From positions 1-17,433 of the forward strand of contig DOWN01000332.1 of NCBI GenBank assembly GCA_003519545.1: a DNA stretch of 17,433 nt, in the 5' to 3' direction. Position 1 is the stretch's first letter. Each line of letters begins with the position of its first letter. Position numbers and translations under genes: made by a program. Below the pieces are notes generated by a model. That model ran no database searches and was not told the origin of the DNA. It saw only the letters and a list, made by a program, of their open reading frames with translations. This document shows positions 7,606-15,018 of this stretch, piece by piece. Origin of the DNA: Bacteroidota bacterium. Its GTDB lineage: Bacteria > Bacteroidota > Ignavibacteria > Tepidaquicellales > Tepidaquicellaceae.

Positions 7606-7635
7606 TTTACCATTATACTGAACACTGTTTATAAT
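7606..7635 (+). promoter_or_regulatory. Candidate promoter of the TonB-dependent receptor gene
   Basis: TTTACC (7606-7611, four of six matches to TTGACA), an 18-bp spacer and a perfect TATAAT (7630-7635) lie between the tetR stop and the receptor start. The putative operator starts 9 bases after the first base of the -35 box, the same offset as in the tetR promoter. No TAnnTTTG element is seen here. A start near 7642 would give a leader of about 25 bases. Confidence 0.45.
7615..7631 (-). promoter_or_regulatory. Putative TetR operator, site 2 (in the receptor promoter)
   Basis: The reverse complement of this 17-bp stretch is identical to site 1 (6919-6935). The 13-bp core TGAACACTGTTTA (7619-7631) is a near palindrome centred on C7625 with one mismatched pair. 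It overlaps the spacer and the first bases of the TATAAT box, so protein bound here should block the receptor promoter. Exact conservation over 17 bp in two otherwise dissimilar AT-rich intergenic regions is the main evidence. Confidence 0.6.
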
Positions 7636-7666
7636 CAATACATTGTTAAAACTAAAATAAACTAAT

Positions 7667-9955
7667 ATGAAAACTCTCTTTTTTATTTTTACTTTTTTAT
7701 GCTTTCCTCATTTAATCTTTGCCCAAAATTCAAATGGGATTATTAAAGGAATCATTATTGATAAAGAAACACAAAGCCCTGTCGCAGGTGCAATAGTTGA
7801 AATTATTAATTCAGAATTCAAAACTGAAAGTAATGAATCCGGTGAATTTATTTTCACAAATCTTGATTTTAAAAATTATGAAATCAAAATTTCTTCAATC
7901 GGTTATAATACATTAAAAAAATCTGATTTGATAATTTATTCTTCAAAACCTCTCGAGATAAGTTTTGAACTTCTGCCTTCAAATCTTACTACAGAAGAAA
8001 TTGAGGTCGGAGCAAATTACTTCGAAAAAAATTCAAATGTAAATATCAGTTCGATGAATCTTGATTACGAAGAAGTAAGACGGGCACCGGGAGCTGCAGA
8101 AGATATAGGGAGAATGTTACAAACAGCACCTGGAGTATCAATAGGAAATGATCAAAGAAATGATTTAATCGTCAGAGGTGGTTCACCATCCGAAAACTTA
8201 ATTCTGATAGACGGTATCGAAGTACCTAATATTAATCATTTCGGAAGTCAGGGTTCATCCGGCGGACCGATTGGAATTATAAATCTAAAATTTTTACAAT
8301 CAGCCGATATTTACACCGGTGGTTTTTCTTCAGTCTTCGGAGATAAACTCTCAAGTGTGGTTGATATAAAATTCAGGAACGGAAGTAAAAATAATTTTTA
8401 CTCAAATGTTGATTTATCAATGCAGGGTTTTGGCGGAATCTTTGAAGGTCCTCTCACTTCAAAAGGTTCTTATATGCTTTCTATCCGAAGAAGTTATCTC
8501 GATTTATTAAAAGATGCGATAAGACTCTCGGCTGTTCCGAATTACTGGGATATGAATCTTAAATTAAATTATGAATTAAACAAAAATAATTATATTAGTA
8601 TGATAGGATTTTCAGGAATTGACAAGATTGAATTTGAAAAAAGAGATTTAACAGATCCGGAATCCAATCCTTTTGAGAATGCATTTTTTAATAAAGAATC
8701 ATACACCGCAGGAATTAGTCATAAATATTTATTCGATAAAGGATACATTCAGAATATTGTTTCAGGAACTTTTTCTGATAACCGTCTTCAACAAAAAGAC
8801 AAACTGAATGAAATAACCGAGTTCAAAAATAATTCTAAAGAGAGAGAAATAACAATCAAATCCGATTTGAACTATCAACTTTCAGGAAGTTTTTATCTCT
8901 CGACAGGTCTCGGATATAAAAACATAAATTCTAAAAACGAAATTTTTGATATACAGGATACAACAGCAACAGGTTATATAATTCCTGAATTAAATGTTAA
9001 CAACGAAATAAATTCATATAAACTTTTCGGATATGTAAACGTGACGAATAAATTTTTTAAAGATAAATTGTCAATAAACTATGGTGTAAGAGCGGATTAC
9101 TTTGAAGTTATAAATAATAAAACAACTATTTCTCCGAGAGTCGGATTAAGTTATAAAATTCTTCCTAACACTTCACTTAATGCTGCCTTTGGTGTTTTTC
9201 ATCAGACCCCTGAGTATGTTTGGTTATCAACGGATGAATTTAATAAAAACCTGAACAGCATCAGAGCCGATCATTATATTGCGGGAATTGAACACTTTGT
9301 AACACCTGAACTAAGAACAACTTTGGAATTTTATGTTAAAGATTATAAAGATGTACCTGTAAGTCTTGATAATCCGACGTTTATAATTTTAAACGGAGGC
9401 ACTGAATACGGTCCAAACCTTATATCGAAAGCAATTTCAGGTGGTAAAGGAATTGTAAGAGGTTTTGATTTTTCATTGCATAAAAAATTAACAGGTGACG
9501 GATTTTATGGAATGTTAAATTATTCTTATATGAAATCTGAATTTACTGCACTTGCCGGAGGGACGGTCCCTTCAGCGTTTGATCAGACCCATCAGTTAAC
9601 ACTTATCGCAGGTTATCAGGTAGCAGATGACTGGTTAATCAGTGCTAAGTTTAAATTCGCAACAGGTAAACCATTCACTCCTTATGATATAGAAACTTCA
9701 AAATCACTTGGTAGAGGGGTTTACGTAATGGACAGATATAATTCAGAAAGAATGCCTGACTATAACAGACTTGATTTAAGAGTTGATAAGAAATTCAATT
9801 TCAAAGGATTCAGTATAGTCGGATATGTTGAGGTTCAGAATGTATTTAACAAACAAAACATAAGTGAATATTACTGGGATACTGATTTTGAAAGAGTAGG
9901 AAAAATTTACCACTGGTCATTTTTCCCTGTCGGCGGATTCAGTTTACAGTTTTAA
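7667..9955 (+). CDS. TonB-dependent outer-membrane receptor with CarboxypepD_reg-like domain
   Basis: A 762-residue outer-membrane beta-barrel that imports a ligand using TonB energy; the substrate cannot be told from sequence. Residues 1-20 are a signal peptide ending in IFAQ. Residues 25-103 form a carboxypeptidase-regulatory-like beta-sandwich (GIIIDKETQSPVAGAIVEI ... SSIGY). The plug covers about 115-235: ESAEDIGRML-like helix AAEDIGRMLQTAPGVSIGND at 143-162, then DLIVRGGSPSENLILIDGIE at 166-185. The rest is barrel, closing with the terminal aromatic signature GGFSLQF. TTEEIEVGANY at 108-118 may act as the TonB box. No SusD-like partner follows, so it is not a polysaccharide-utilisation SusCD pair; at 762 residues it is also shorter than SusC proteins (~1000). 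A terminator follows immediately, so it ends its unit. Control by the upstream TetR is inferred from the paired operators. Confidence 0.92.
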   Translation: MKTLFFIFTFLCFPHLIFAQNSNGIIKGIIIDKETQSPVAGAIVEIINSEFKTESNESGEFIFTNLDFKNYEIKISSIGYNTLKKSDLIIYSSKPLEISFELLPSNLTTEEIEVGANYFEKNSNVNISSMNLDYEEVRRAPGAAEDIGRMLQTAPGVSIGNDQRNDLIVRGGSPSENLILIDGIEVPNINHFGSQGSSGGPIGIINLKFLQSADIYTGGFSSVFGDKLSSVVDIKFRNGSKNNFYSNVDLSMQGFGGIFEGPLTSKGSYMLSIRRSYLDLLKDAIRLSAVPNYWDMNLKLNYELNKNNYISMIGFSGIDKIEFEKRDLTDPESNPFENAFFNKESYTAGISHKYLFDKGYIQNIVSGTFSDNRLQQKDKLNEITEFKNNSKEREITIKSDLNYQLSGSFYLSTGLGYKNINSKNEIFDIQDTTATGYIIPELNVNNEINSYKLFGYVNVTNKFFKDKLSINYGVRADYFEVINNKTTISPRVGLSYKILPNTSLNAAFGVFHQTPEYVWLSTDEFNKNLNSIRADHYIAGIEHFVTPELRTTLEFYVKDYKDVPVSLDNPTFIILNGGTEYGPNLISKAISGGKGIVRGFDFSLHKKLTGDGFYGMLNYSYMKSEFTALAGGTVPSAFDQTHQLTLIAGYQVADDWLISAKFKFATGKPFTPYDIETSKSLGRGVYVMDRYNSERMPDYNRLDLRVDKKFNFKGFSIVGYVEVQNVFNKQNISEYYWDTDFERVGKIYHWSFFPVGGFSLQF

Positions 9956-9965
9956 AAAATTATAC

Positions 9966-10006
9966 TTCCCCTGTAATTTTAATTTTTTATTACGGGGGAA
10001 TTTTTT
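9966..10006 (+). terminator. Rho-independent terminator after the receptor gene, usable from both sides
   Basis: A 12-bp stem pairs 9966-9977 with 9989-10000 (one G-T pair, otherwise perfect, four consecutive G:C pairs) around an 11-base loop, followed by TTTTTT at 10001-10006. On the minus strand the same stem is followed after about six bases by another T-run, so it may also end the lnt operon. The lnt stop codon lies in the loop, and the downstream arm encodes lnt residues near its C-terminus (S-P-V). Confidence 0.85.
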
Positions 10007-11628
10007 CTTCTTACAAATTTTACTGTTAACAAAATTATAAAAACTGAAATCGTCAGATACAAACAAATTTTCGCAAACCAGTCACCATATTTAGTATAAA
10101 ACGTTAAATCTTTTTTAGGAAAAATTACTTCTGATATATTTATTTTTTCATTTATACCTGTTTCATTTTTCATTTCTCCTTTAGGAGTAATAAAACAGGA
10201 AATTCCCGTATTTGCACATCGTGCTATCCATCTTCTGTTTTCAATTGCTCTGAAAACCGCATATTGATTATGCTGGTACGTTCCGGAGAGTTCTCCCCAC
10301 CATCCATCATTAGTAATAATCACAATAAACTCAGAACCTTTATTAACAAATTCAGAAATAAATCCGGGGAAAACCGATTCATAACAAATTGCCGTATTAA
10401 ATAAATAATTATTTATGTTAAACAAAACTGTATCATTACCTGTCTGGAATGCACTAATACCGACTCCCCATTTTATTAAATCTCTGAGAAAAGTTAGTTT
10501 TTCCTGATAAGGCATTCTTTCGCTGCCCGCTACCAGTTTAATTTTATTGTATATCGTAATTGAATCTTTTGGCTCACCGGGATTAATCAACAATGCTGAA
10601 TTAAATACATCATAAAATTTATCAGTGTTATCAAATTTTCTCGCATCAACCGGAGTTTCTTCATCTTTGCCGTAAACATATAAATCAGGTGAACCTGTTA
10701 AAAGTGGAACACCGACCGAATCTATTACATTTTTAAAAAGTAAATATTGTTCATTATAAAAATCATACCTGAAATAAAAAGGAAAAGCAGTTTCAGGCAT
10801 TATTACAAGTTTAACAGAAGTATCTTTTGTAATTTCTTTATATTGATTTATATAATCTAAATTAAGTTCCTTATATTTAGAGCCCCATTTCTTCCATGGG
10901 TTAATATTAGGCTGAATAATTCCTAACTTTAAACCTTCTCTATTTTCATTTTCAGGAGCATGTTTATAAAAAGAAGGTAATAGATAAACTATCAGAGTTA
11001 TAAATATTAAAATAAATAACAACGGTGATTTTAAATTTATTTTTTCTTCTCTGATTAATCTGATAATTAAATATAATAAACAAGAAATTATACAAATCCA
11101 GAAACTCACGCCAAACATTCCGGTTATATCGGCAAATTGAATTTTATCAATATTATAAGTTTGAGTATATGCAATTATCAACCATGGAAAATTAATTTGT
11201 CCTAATGTTTGCAGGTATTCAAAGCCAACCCAAACGAATGGAAATGTTATAAGAAAAACATATTTGAATTTAAAATCTTTTGTATGTTTATATATGAAAT
11301 AAAATATCAGGGAAGGGATTATATAAAAAATTGTATGAAACAAAATTGTAAAAACACCTCCGACTATAATGAACCAATCTGCACCTTCTCTGAAACCGCT
11401 GAGTGCTATCCAGGATATTGCAGTTAAACCTGAGAATAAAAAAATCAAAAAACTGATTCTGAAAACCTGCAGATAAGAATTGCAATTAATAATTATAGAA
11501 ATGTAGGAAACGAGAGCGAGAAAAATCAAGTAGTGAAAATTCACCGGAGGAAAAGATAAACCGAAACAAATTCCTGTTAAAATTATAATGAGTATTCTTG
11601 CATTAAAAATGGATTCGGTTAATTTCAA
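9979..11628 (-). CDS. lnt: Apolipoprotein N-acyltransferase
   Basis: Inner-membrane enzyme that adds the third acyl chain to the N-terminal cysteine of lipoproteins. The 549-residue protein has about seven hydrophobic segments over residues 10-222, then a periplasmic nitrilase-like domain (232-505) and a last helix at 517-538. The catalytic triad is complete: E279 in VIMPETAFPF, K364 in NKIKLVAGSE, and C415 in TAICYESVF, with NDGWWGE at 440-446. The start is unusual: a TTG whose last three bases plus the next base form TTGA with the TGA stop of the upstream PAP2 gene. An in-frame stop lies only 12 bases upstream, and the next in-frame Met is residue 277, so TTG at 11628 is the only reasonable start. 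It is the last gene of the phosphatase-ispF-PAP2-lnt operon, and its end runs into the terminator hairpin. Confidence 0.93.
   Translation of the reverse strand: MKLTESIFNARILIIILTGICFGLSFPPVNFHYLIFLALVSYISIIINCNSYLQVFRISFLIFLFSGLTAISWIALSGFREGADWFIIVGGVFTILFHTIFYIIPSLIFYFIYKHTKDFKFKYVFLITFPFVWVGFEYLQTLGQINFPWLIIAYTQTYNIDKIQFADITGMFGVSFWICIISCLLYLIIRLIREEKINLKSPLLFILIFITLIVYLLPSFYKHAPENENREGLKLGIIQPNINPWKKWGSKYKELNLDYINQYKEITKDTSVKLVIMPETAFPFYFRYDFYNEQYLLFKNVIDSVGVPLLTGSPDLYVYGKDEETPVDARKFDNTDKFYDVFNSALLINPGEPKDSITIYNKIKLVAGSERMPYQEKLTFLRDLIKWGVGISAFQTGNDTVLFNINNYLFNTAICYESVFPGFISEFVNKGSEFIVIITNDGWWGELSGTYQHNQYAVFRAIENRRWIARCANTGISCFITPKGEMKNETGINEKINISEVIFPKKDLTFYTKYGDWFAKICLYLTISVFIILLTVKFVRRKNSPVIKN
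11625..11628 (-). promoter_or_regulatory. TTGA start/stop overlap that fixes the lnt start
   Basis: On the minus strand the PAP2 stop TGA and the lnt start TTG share TTGA, the TTG counterpart of the usual ATGA coupling site. An in-frame TAA 12 bases upstream excludes a longer lnt reading frame. Ribosomes finishing PAP2 would restart on lnt. Confidence 0.6.
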
Positions 11629-12176
11629 TAAATTATTTTAAATTTGGAATTTATTAACTTAAGAATATAAATTAATATTAATGCTTCAGTTATTCCGACA
11701 AACGCACCGACCGCTATGTCAAAAGGATAATGAACTCCAACAAATACCCGTGAGATTCCTACAAGGAAAGCAGTTATAAATAAAATCAATTTATATCCCG
11801 GATAAAAAAAAGAGAATAAAGTAGCGGCTGCAAAATTGTTTACCGCATGGTTTGACGGCATCCCGTAAAGACTGTTACACCCTACAAGCAGATTAACACC
11901 TTCAAGTACTTTACACGGGCGAAGTCTTGCAAAATAATCTTTTAAAAAATTTGTTGACTGGTCAGCAAAAATAATCAAAACTAAAACTGAGATTACAGCA
12001 ACTTTACCTTTTTTACCGCCTTTAAAAAAAATATATCCGAGTATTATTATATAAAACAATAACCAGTGATTATTTTCCGTTATAAACGGCATCACTTTAT
12101 TTGTTACGGAATTTGAAAGTGTAACATTTATGAAATAAAATAAAGAAGTGTCTATTGAATTTAAAAATTCTAACAT
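11625..12176 (-). CDS. PAP2-family membrane phosphatase (possible undecaprenyl-diphosphate phosphatase)
   Basis: An integral membrane phosphatase of 183 residues with about five or six helices. The three PAP2 signatures are present: K79-x6-R86-P87, PSNH at 107-110 with the expected general base H110 (the usual PSGH with N for G), and SR-x5-H-x3-D at 142-153 with nucleophile H149 and D153. PAP2 proteins remove phosphate from lipid phosphates such as phosphatidylglycerophosphate, lipid A or undecaprenyl diphosphate. Its position straight after ispF hints at an isoprenoid-phosphate substrate, but that is inference. The longest frame begins at a TTG (12212) inside ispF. The ATG at 12176 is preferred because it forms TAATG with the ispF stop and gives a normal N-terminus. 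It overlaps lnt by 4 bases. Confidence 0.88.
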   Translation of the reverse strand: MLEFLNSIDTSLFYFINVTLSNSVTNKVMPFITENNHWLLFYIIILGYIFFKGGKKGKVAVISVLVLIIFADQSTNFLKDYFARLRPCKVLEGVNLLVGCNSLYGMPSNHAVNNFAAATLFSFFYPGYKLILFITAFLVGISRVFVGVHYPFDIAVGAFVGITEALILIYILKLINSKFKIIY

Positions 12177-12178
12177 TA
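12174..12178 (-). promoter_or_regulatory. TAATG stop/start overlap, ispF to PAP2
   Basis: On the minus strand the ispF TAA and the PAP2 ATG share one A (TAATG). The same arrangement recurs at 12644-12648 between the acid phosphatase stop and the ispF start. Repeated one-base overlaps indicate translational coupling and support the short PAP2 start. Confidence 0.6.
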
Positions 12179-12646
12179 TTTTTTTAACATTACTGTTGCA
12201 TAAGCCACACAACCTTTTTTCTCACCGACAAAACCCAATCCCTCTGATGTAGTTGCTTTGATTGAAATATTTTTTGTTTTCAAAATTTCCGAAATATTTT
12301 TTTTCATCTGTTCAGTATATTTATATATTTTAGGTTCTTCAAGAATTACCATACAGTCAAGATTCACAACTTTCCACTTTTTTGAAGTTAAAAGTTTGAA
12401 TGAATTTTTTAACAATATTAAACTTGAAATATCTTTATATTTTTTATCTGTGTTTGGAAACTGATTTCCAATATCTTTAAATCCTGCTGCTCCGAGCAAT
12501 GCATCACAAATAGCATGGAGCAAAACATCAGCATCAGAATGTCCATCAAGTCCTACCGGGTGTTTAATTTCAACACCACCTAAAATAAGTTTTCTGCCTT
12601 TTTTTAACTTATGAATATCATATCCGAATCCTGTTCTATATTCCAT
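12176..12646 (-). CDS. ispF: 2-C-methyl-D-erythritol 2,4-cyclodiphosphate synthase
   Basis: Fifth enzyme of the MEP (non-mevalonate) isoprenoid pathway. It cyclises CDP-methylerythritol 2-phosphate to MEcPP with release of CMP, as a cytoplasmic trimer. The 156-residue length is standard. Metal ligands D10 and H12 lie in GYDIH and H44 in DADVLLHAICDALLGA. The flexible-loop motif GHSDAD is at 35-40, DIGNQFP at 58-64, and the C-terminal signature KATTSEGLGFVGE is at about 130-142. The ATG overlaps the stop of the upstream acid phosphatase by one base and the ORF's own stop overlaps PAP2 by one base. The other MEP genes (such as ispD, often adjacent or fused) are not in the window. Identity is firm. 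Confidence 0.96.
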   Translation of the reverse strand: MEYRTGFGYDIHKLKKGRKLILGGVEIKHPVGLDGHSDADVLLHAICDALLGAAGFKDIGNQFPNTDKKYKDISSLILLKNSFKLLTSKKWKVVNLDCMVILEEPKIYKYTEQMKKNISEILKTKNISIKATTSEGLGFVGEKKGCVAYATVMLKK

Positions 12647-13290
12647 TATTTTATATAATAAATATAATTTGGTATTCTTAAAAATATACCTGAGTTTCCG
12701 CCGCCCATATCACTGTATTGATCTCCGCAATTTGCTTCAATTACAAGTCCGTTGTCAGTAAATTGTTTTCTGAAATGTGATTTATATTCCAGTGCGGTGG
12801 TGGTATAAAACTGAGGTGGTCTGCAAATTAATGTATCATATCCGTCATATCCGTTTCGTTTAAGATTTTCTTTTATATACTCTTCAAGAGTATCCGGAGA
12901 ACCTGTTATTAGAATTATCACAAACCCTTTTTCTTTTACATAATCATAAATCCTTTTGGTAGGCATAGCAAATGAGTTAAGACCTTTCACCCAGTTTGCC
13001 CATGTAGTATCATACCAAGGAGTATTTCTTTCGTAAAGTTTAATATTCGAAAGTAAAGTTTCATCAAGGTCAAATACTATTGCTGACTTACCAGGTGTAA
13101 CTGAGATACCTGAAAGAACTGAAATATAATGGTCAGTAATATCGTTTATCTCCGCATCAAATCCGCCTGAATTGTAATATCCTAAAACGTCTTTAACGGT
13201 TGAAAGTAAAAACTCATCCTGTGCATTGGTTAAATCAGGATTAAATAATAAAACTGAAAATAATAAACCAAGAAGGTATTTATATTTCAT
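12646..13290 (-). CDS. Secreted HAD-superfamily acid phosphatase (class B / P4-like)
   Basis: A periplasmic or exported phosphomonoesterase of 214 residues. Residues 1-24 are a type I signal peptide ending in TNAQ; there is no lipobox cysteine, unlike the lipoprotein e(P4). The HAD motifs are in order: motif I FDLDET at 73-78 with nucleophile D74 and acid/base D76, motif II ITGS at 128-131, the motif III lysine probably at K170, and motif IV GDQYSDM at 189-195. This pattern fits the plant acid phosphatase / HAD class B family (PF03767 type), which dephosphorylates nucleotides and small phosphate esters. It heads the four-gene operon; its divergent partner is the GNAT-QueA gene 75 bp away. The link to ispF may be only transcriptional, although a second phosphatase (PAP2) lies in the same operon. 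Confidence 0.88.
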   Translation of the reverse strand: MKYKYLLGLLFSVLLFNPDLTNAQDEFLLSTVKDVLGYYNSGGFDAEINDITDHYISVLSGISVTPGKSAIVFDLDETLLSNIKLYERNTPWYDTTWANWVKGLNSFAMPTKRIYDYVKEKGFVIILITGSPDTLEEYIKENLKRNGYDGYDTLICRPPQFYTTTALEYKSHFRKQFTDNGLVIEANCGDQYSDMGGGNSGIFLRIPNYIYYIK

Positions 13291-13312
13291 ATTTCTTAAT
13301 TTTAGTTATCGG

Positions 13313-13320
13313 TAAATTTG
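13313..13320 (+). promoter_or_regulatory. Candidate -7 element upstream of the GNAT-QueA gene
   Basis: TAAATTTG at 13313-13320 fits the Bacteroidota TAnnTTTG element exactly and would place the transcript start near 13327, 39 bases before the ATG. No good -33 TTTG partner is seen 19-23 bases upstream, so support is modest. The 75-bp region (13291-13365) must also hold the minus-strand promoter of the acid phosphatase operon, for which no clear element was found. Confidence 0.35.
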
Positions 13321-13365
13321 TAAATTATGAACATTATTGCAATTACATTATTTCGGTTAATTTAA

Positions 13366-15018
13366 ATGGAACTTGGATTAAAAAAAATATCACTTACTGA
13401 ACTGCTTCCTTTAAGAGCAAAAATTTTAAGACCGGGTAAAAAACCTGACGAATGTATTTATGATTCAGATATGTTACCCGAAAGTTTTCATCTTGGTGCA
13501 TATGATGGAGATAAACTCATTTCCGTCATTTCAATTTATAAAGAAAATTTTGAATCACTTGAAGGACAAGGATACAGAATTAGAAGTATGGCTACGGATG
13601 AAGAATACAGAGGGAAAGGAACAGGCTCTGTTTTATTAAATTATGCCGAGTCTGAAATAAGAAAACTTAATTGCGATTATATCTGGTTTAATGCGAGAAG
13701 TGTTGCAGTGAATTTTTATCTGAAAAACGGATATATAATTATTTCCGATGAATTTGATATTCCGGGAATTGGTCTTCATTTTGTAATGACCAAAAGACTT
13801 ATCCCACCAGGAAAATTATATGATATAAAACATATCAACATAAAAGATTATACTTACAACCTGCCTACCGAAAAAATTGCTTATTACCCTCAGGAGAAAA
13901 GAGATGAATCTAAATTACTGATTTATAATTATAAAAAAATATCGGAAGATAAATTTTTAAACTTGCCTGAATATATTTCAAAGGATTCATTATTAGTTTT
14001 TAACAATACTAAAGTTATTCCCGGGAGATTTTTATTTAATTCATGTGAGCAAACAGTTGAAATTTTATGTATAGAGCCGTTTGAAAACAAAGATTACCGG
14101 TCAGTTTTATCTCATAATTCAGGTGTTAAATGGGAATGTATGATAGGAAAATTAAAATACTGGAAGGATGAATATATTCAAAAAGAAATTTATTCAGGCG
14201 ACAAAAAAATAATTCTCAAAGCAAAAAAACAATTTCAGAATAATAAATTCATAGTTGAGTTTTTCTGGGAACCGGAAGAATTAACATTTTCCGAAATACT
14301 TGATTTGGCTGGAACAACTCCCTTGCCTCCATATATAAAGAGAAACTCAGAAGAAAAAGATAATGAAACATATCAGACTGTTTATGCGAGAAATGAAGGG
14401 TCTATTGCCGCTCCAACAGCGGGATTGCATTTTACAAATGAAGTTTTAAATTCCTTACAGAAAAAAGGGGTTAAAAATTCGTTTGTTACTTTACATGTGA
14501 ATACAGGAACGTTTCTACCGGTGAAAACTGAAACAATTGGAAAACATAAAATGCACTCCGAGTATGTTCAGATTCAAAAACAAACGCTAATTGATTTATT
14601 AAATTCAGAAAAAATAATTGCGGTTGGAACTACGAGTATGAGAGCGGTAGAGAGTCTCTACTGGCTAAGTTATTTAATATTGAATAAAAAAAATTCAAAA
14701 GAATTAAATGTTACTCAATGGTTACCTTATGAAAATGATTTTAATATTTCAAAAAATTTTTCATTGCAGATACTGATTGAATACTGTGATAAAAATAATT
14801 TGGAAGTTTTAAATTTCAAAACAGCATTATTGATTACACCCGGATTTAATTTCAGGTATTTTAAAGGTATCATTACAAATTTTCATCAGCCACAAAGTAC
14901 TTTATTATTACTTATCGCGGCTTTTCTCGGAGATGAATATAAAAATGTTTATCAATTTGCCCTCGATAATAATTTCAGATTTCTTAGTTACGGTGATTCC
15001 AATTTATATTTATTGTGA
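13366..15018 (+). CDS. queA: GNAT acetyltransferase fused to QueA (SAM:tRNA ribosyltransferase-isomerase)
   Basis: One uninterrupted 550-residue frame with two enzymes. Residues 1-145 are a GNAT acyltransferase of the single-domain type common in Bacteroidota: RIRSMATDEEYRGKGTGS at 71-88 holds the acetyl-CoA loop R82-G-K-G-T-G, followed by NARSVAVNFYLKNGY and a conserved EFDIPGIGLHF. Its acceptor is unknown. Residues 153-550 are QueA, which transfers the ribosyl part of SAM to preQ1-tRNA to make epoxyqueuosine. Visible motifs are PTEKIAYYPQEKRDESKLL (167-185), FNNTKVIPGRF (212-222), TTPLPPYIKR (317-326), GSIAAPTAGLHFT (345-357), TLHVNTGTF (375-383), GTTSMRAVES (421-430) and TNFHQPQSTLL (504-514). 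QueA alone is about 350-410 residues, so the N-terminal domain is an addition. M141 could allow separate QueA translation, but no start signal is visible there. The 3' end overlaps the convergent protease gene by 9 bp. Confidence 0.9.
   Translation: MELGLKKISLTELLPLRAKILRPGKKPDECIYDSDMLPESFHLGAYDGDKLISVISIYKENFESLEGQGYRIRSMATDEEYRGKGTGSVLLNYAESEIRKLNCDYIWFNARSVAVNFYLKNGYIIISDEFDIPGIGLHFVMTKRLIPPGKLYDIKHINIKDYTYNLPTEKIAYYPQEKRDESKLLIYNYKKISEDKFLNLPEYISKDSLLVFNNTKVIPGRFLFNSCEQTVEILCIEPFENKDYRSVLSHNSGVKWECMIGKLKYWKDEYIQKEIYSGDKKIILKAKKQFQNNKFIVEFFWEPEELTFSEILDLAGTTPLPPYIKRNSEEKDNETYQTVYARNEGSIAAPTAGLHFTNEVLNSLQKKGVKNSFVTLHVNTGTFLPVKTETIGKHKMHSEYVQIQKQTLIDLLNSEKIIAVGTTSMRAVESLYWLSYLILNKKNSKELNVTQWLPYENDFNISKNFSLQILIEYCDKNNLEVLNFKTALLITPGFNFRYFKGIITNFHQPQSTLLLLIAAFLGDEYKNVYQFALDNNFRFLSYGDSNLYLL

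Noticed and set aside
12177..12212. Longer PAP2 start at a TTG (12212) inside ispF
   Set aside because: It would add 12 residues read from the ispF 3' end in another frame; the ATG at 12176 makes a TAATG junction like the one before ispF.
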